Assembly: GCA_965219305.1 (NCBI GenBank)
Contig: OZ244725.1
Span: 1,178,001-1,242,000 of the forward strand
From: DATHTS01 sp965219305
GTDB taxonomy: Bacteria; Acidobacteriota; Blastocatellia; Pyrinomonadales; Pyrinomonadaceae
Direction: 5' to 3'
Length of the DNA stretch: 64,000 nucleotides
A program made the position numbers and the translations under genes. The number at the start of each line of letters is the position of its first letter. Position 1 is the first letter of the stretch. The notes below the pieces were generated by a model that worked only from the letters and a program-made list of their open reading frames with translations, was not told where the DNA came from and ran no database searches. Positions 63,432-64,000 of the stretch are shown here, in pieces.

Positions 63432-63460
63432 TTGACTGTAAGAGCAATCGAATTTATTAT
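63432..63460 (+). promoter_or_regulatory. Sigma-70 promoter of the HU gene
   Basis: TTGACT (63432-63437) and TATTAT (63455-63460) are separated by exactly 17 bp, a near-consensus promoter placing transcription start about 54 nt before the HU start codon. Confidence 0.8.
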
Positions 63461-63520
63461 CTTTTAATACATAGCGGTAAGGATCTTCTTTAATTAAACT
63501 CCCGGACAGAGGAAAAAATA

Positions 63521-63805
63521 ATGATTAAAATTGATATTGTCAATCAAGTAGCGGACAAAACAGGCGTTGCCAAACAAAAAGCCGAACAGGTCGTTGATTC
63601 CTTGTTCAACGCAATGAAAGATGCTCTGGCGGAAGGAAATCGCATCGAACTTCGCGGATTCGGCGTGTTTGTCGTCAAACCGCGCAAACGCGGTGTCGGA
63701 CGAAATCCGCGCACTGGCGAAGAAGTGCCGATTCCGGCAGGAAATACCATTCGTTTTAAACCCGGCAAGGATTTGCAGGCAAAAATTATCAAAAAGAAAA
63801 AGTAA
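63521..63805 (+). CDS. hup: HU family DNA-binding protein
   Basis: A 94-residue histone-like protein with the HU/IHF signature GFGVFVVKPRKRGVGRNPRTGE and the DNA-intercalating Pro in PIPAGNTIRFKPGKDL. The dimer bends and compacts DNA. The basic tail (KIIKKKK) is typical. It is monocistronic, with its own strong promoter and an AGAGGAAA ribosome-binding site. Confidence 0.95.
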   Translation: MIKIDIVNQVADKTGVAKQKAEQVVDSLFNAMKDALAEGNRIELRGFGVFVVKPRKRGVGRNPRTGEEVPIPAGNTIRFKPGKDLQAKIIKKKK

Positions 63806-63931
63806 CTTTCTTCTGAAATAAGACGTAAAAAGACACGGCAGAATACGAAATGTGAAGTTAATAAAATTTTGTGTTTTTGTGTCTTTTTGTGATTTTTCGA
63901 CTTCACGAAACTTAGAGATTTTTACCGCCGA

Positions 63932-64000
63932 ATGAACGATAACCTACAATTCGATTTCCGCCGTCAAGGAATGCGTCCGACGCGGCGGATTTGGATCAAA
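63932..64000 (+). CDS. Start of an unidentified reading frame cut by the window edge
   Basis: An ATG at 63932 opens a frame (MNDNLQFDFRRQGMRPTRR and on) that runs off the window after 23 codons. The basic start could belong to a cytoplasmic or membrane protein, but there is no clear ribosome-binding site and too little sequence to identify it. Confidence 0.3.
   Translation, partial: MNDNLQFDFRRQGMRPTRRIWIK

Overview
The window reads as a chromosomal segment of a Gram-negative bacterium, most likely an acidobacterium of the Blastocatellia/Pyrinomonadaceae type. This placement is an inference. It rests on several traits I associate with that group: a TonB-C protein with a zinc-ribbon head and an (Asn-Thr)n linker, a secreted FG-GAP repeat protein, Calx-beta and M36/S8 secreted proteins, an outer-membrane export apparatus, and intergenic palindromes. 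No 16S rRNA is present to settle it.

Region 1 (1-17556, all minus strand) is one long exopolysaccharide operon. Transcription enters at a stand-alone receiver domain, then a PP2C phosphatase fused to an anti-sigma-type kinase domain, then a STAS protein. These are followed by Wza-like export, a Wzc-like co-polymerase with a degenerate P-loop, three GT4 and two GT2 glycosyltransferases, a Wzx flippase, a hexapeptide acyltransferase, a Wzy-like polymerase and a lipoprotein glycoside hydrolase. Many junctions are ATGA overlaps. A partner-switching module therefore appears to be built into the head of a Wzx/Wzy-type polysaccharide operon.

Region 2 (17557-19560) is an intergenic stretch holding a decayed IS1182-like element with 35-bp terminal inverted repeats.

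Region 3 (19561-30477) carries an Mla-type lipid transport operon (mlaE-mlaF-mlaD order), a DUF3108 protein, pyrF, two zinc-ribbon proteins, serA, corA and a PgpA-type phosphatase. A 12-copy 21-bp minisatellite abuts the serA stop, and heptanucleotide repeats lie between serA and corA.

Region 4 (30771-41338) is a secretome block: a Calx-beta surface protein, an M36 metalloprotease, an S8 protease with SLH-like repeats and a TonB-C protein. Both protease promoters carry the same set of 7-bp half-sites on an 11-bp period, which looks like an OmpR/PhoB-family operator. The intergenic regions also hold an inverted REP-like pair and two tandem hairpins with compensatory changes.

Region 5 (41414-50767) has an aminotransferase, a CrtI-like desaturase, an FG-GAP protein, ispG, rseP, a Uma2 protein, dxr and tRNA-Pro(CGG).

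Region 6 (50843-58328) is the most novel-looking locus. It comprises a GT2, a NodS-like methyltransferase, a PIG-L deacetylase, an acyl-CoA-dehydrogenase-like flavoprotein lacking the usual YEG(T) catalytic segment, a GH1-like hydrolase, a TuaH-like glycosyltransferase and UDP-galactopyranose mutase. Together they suggest a pathway that builds and chemically modifies an amino-sugar- and Galf-containing glycoconjugate.

Region 7 (58569-64000) has an isolated hypE, a TIKI/ChaN-like lipoprotein-sized secreted protein, a DUF962 membrane protein, ispF with an in-frame 21-bp repeat array at its 3' end, a zinc metallopeptidase, an HU gene with a clear sigma-70 promoter, and the start of one more reading frame.
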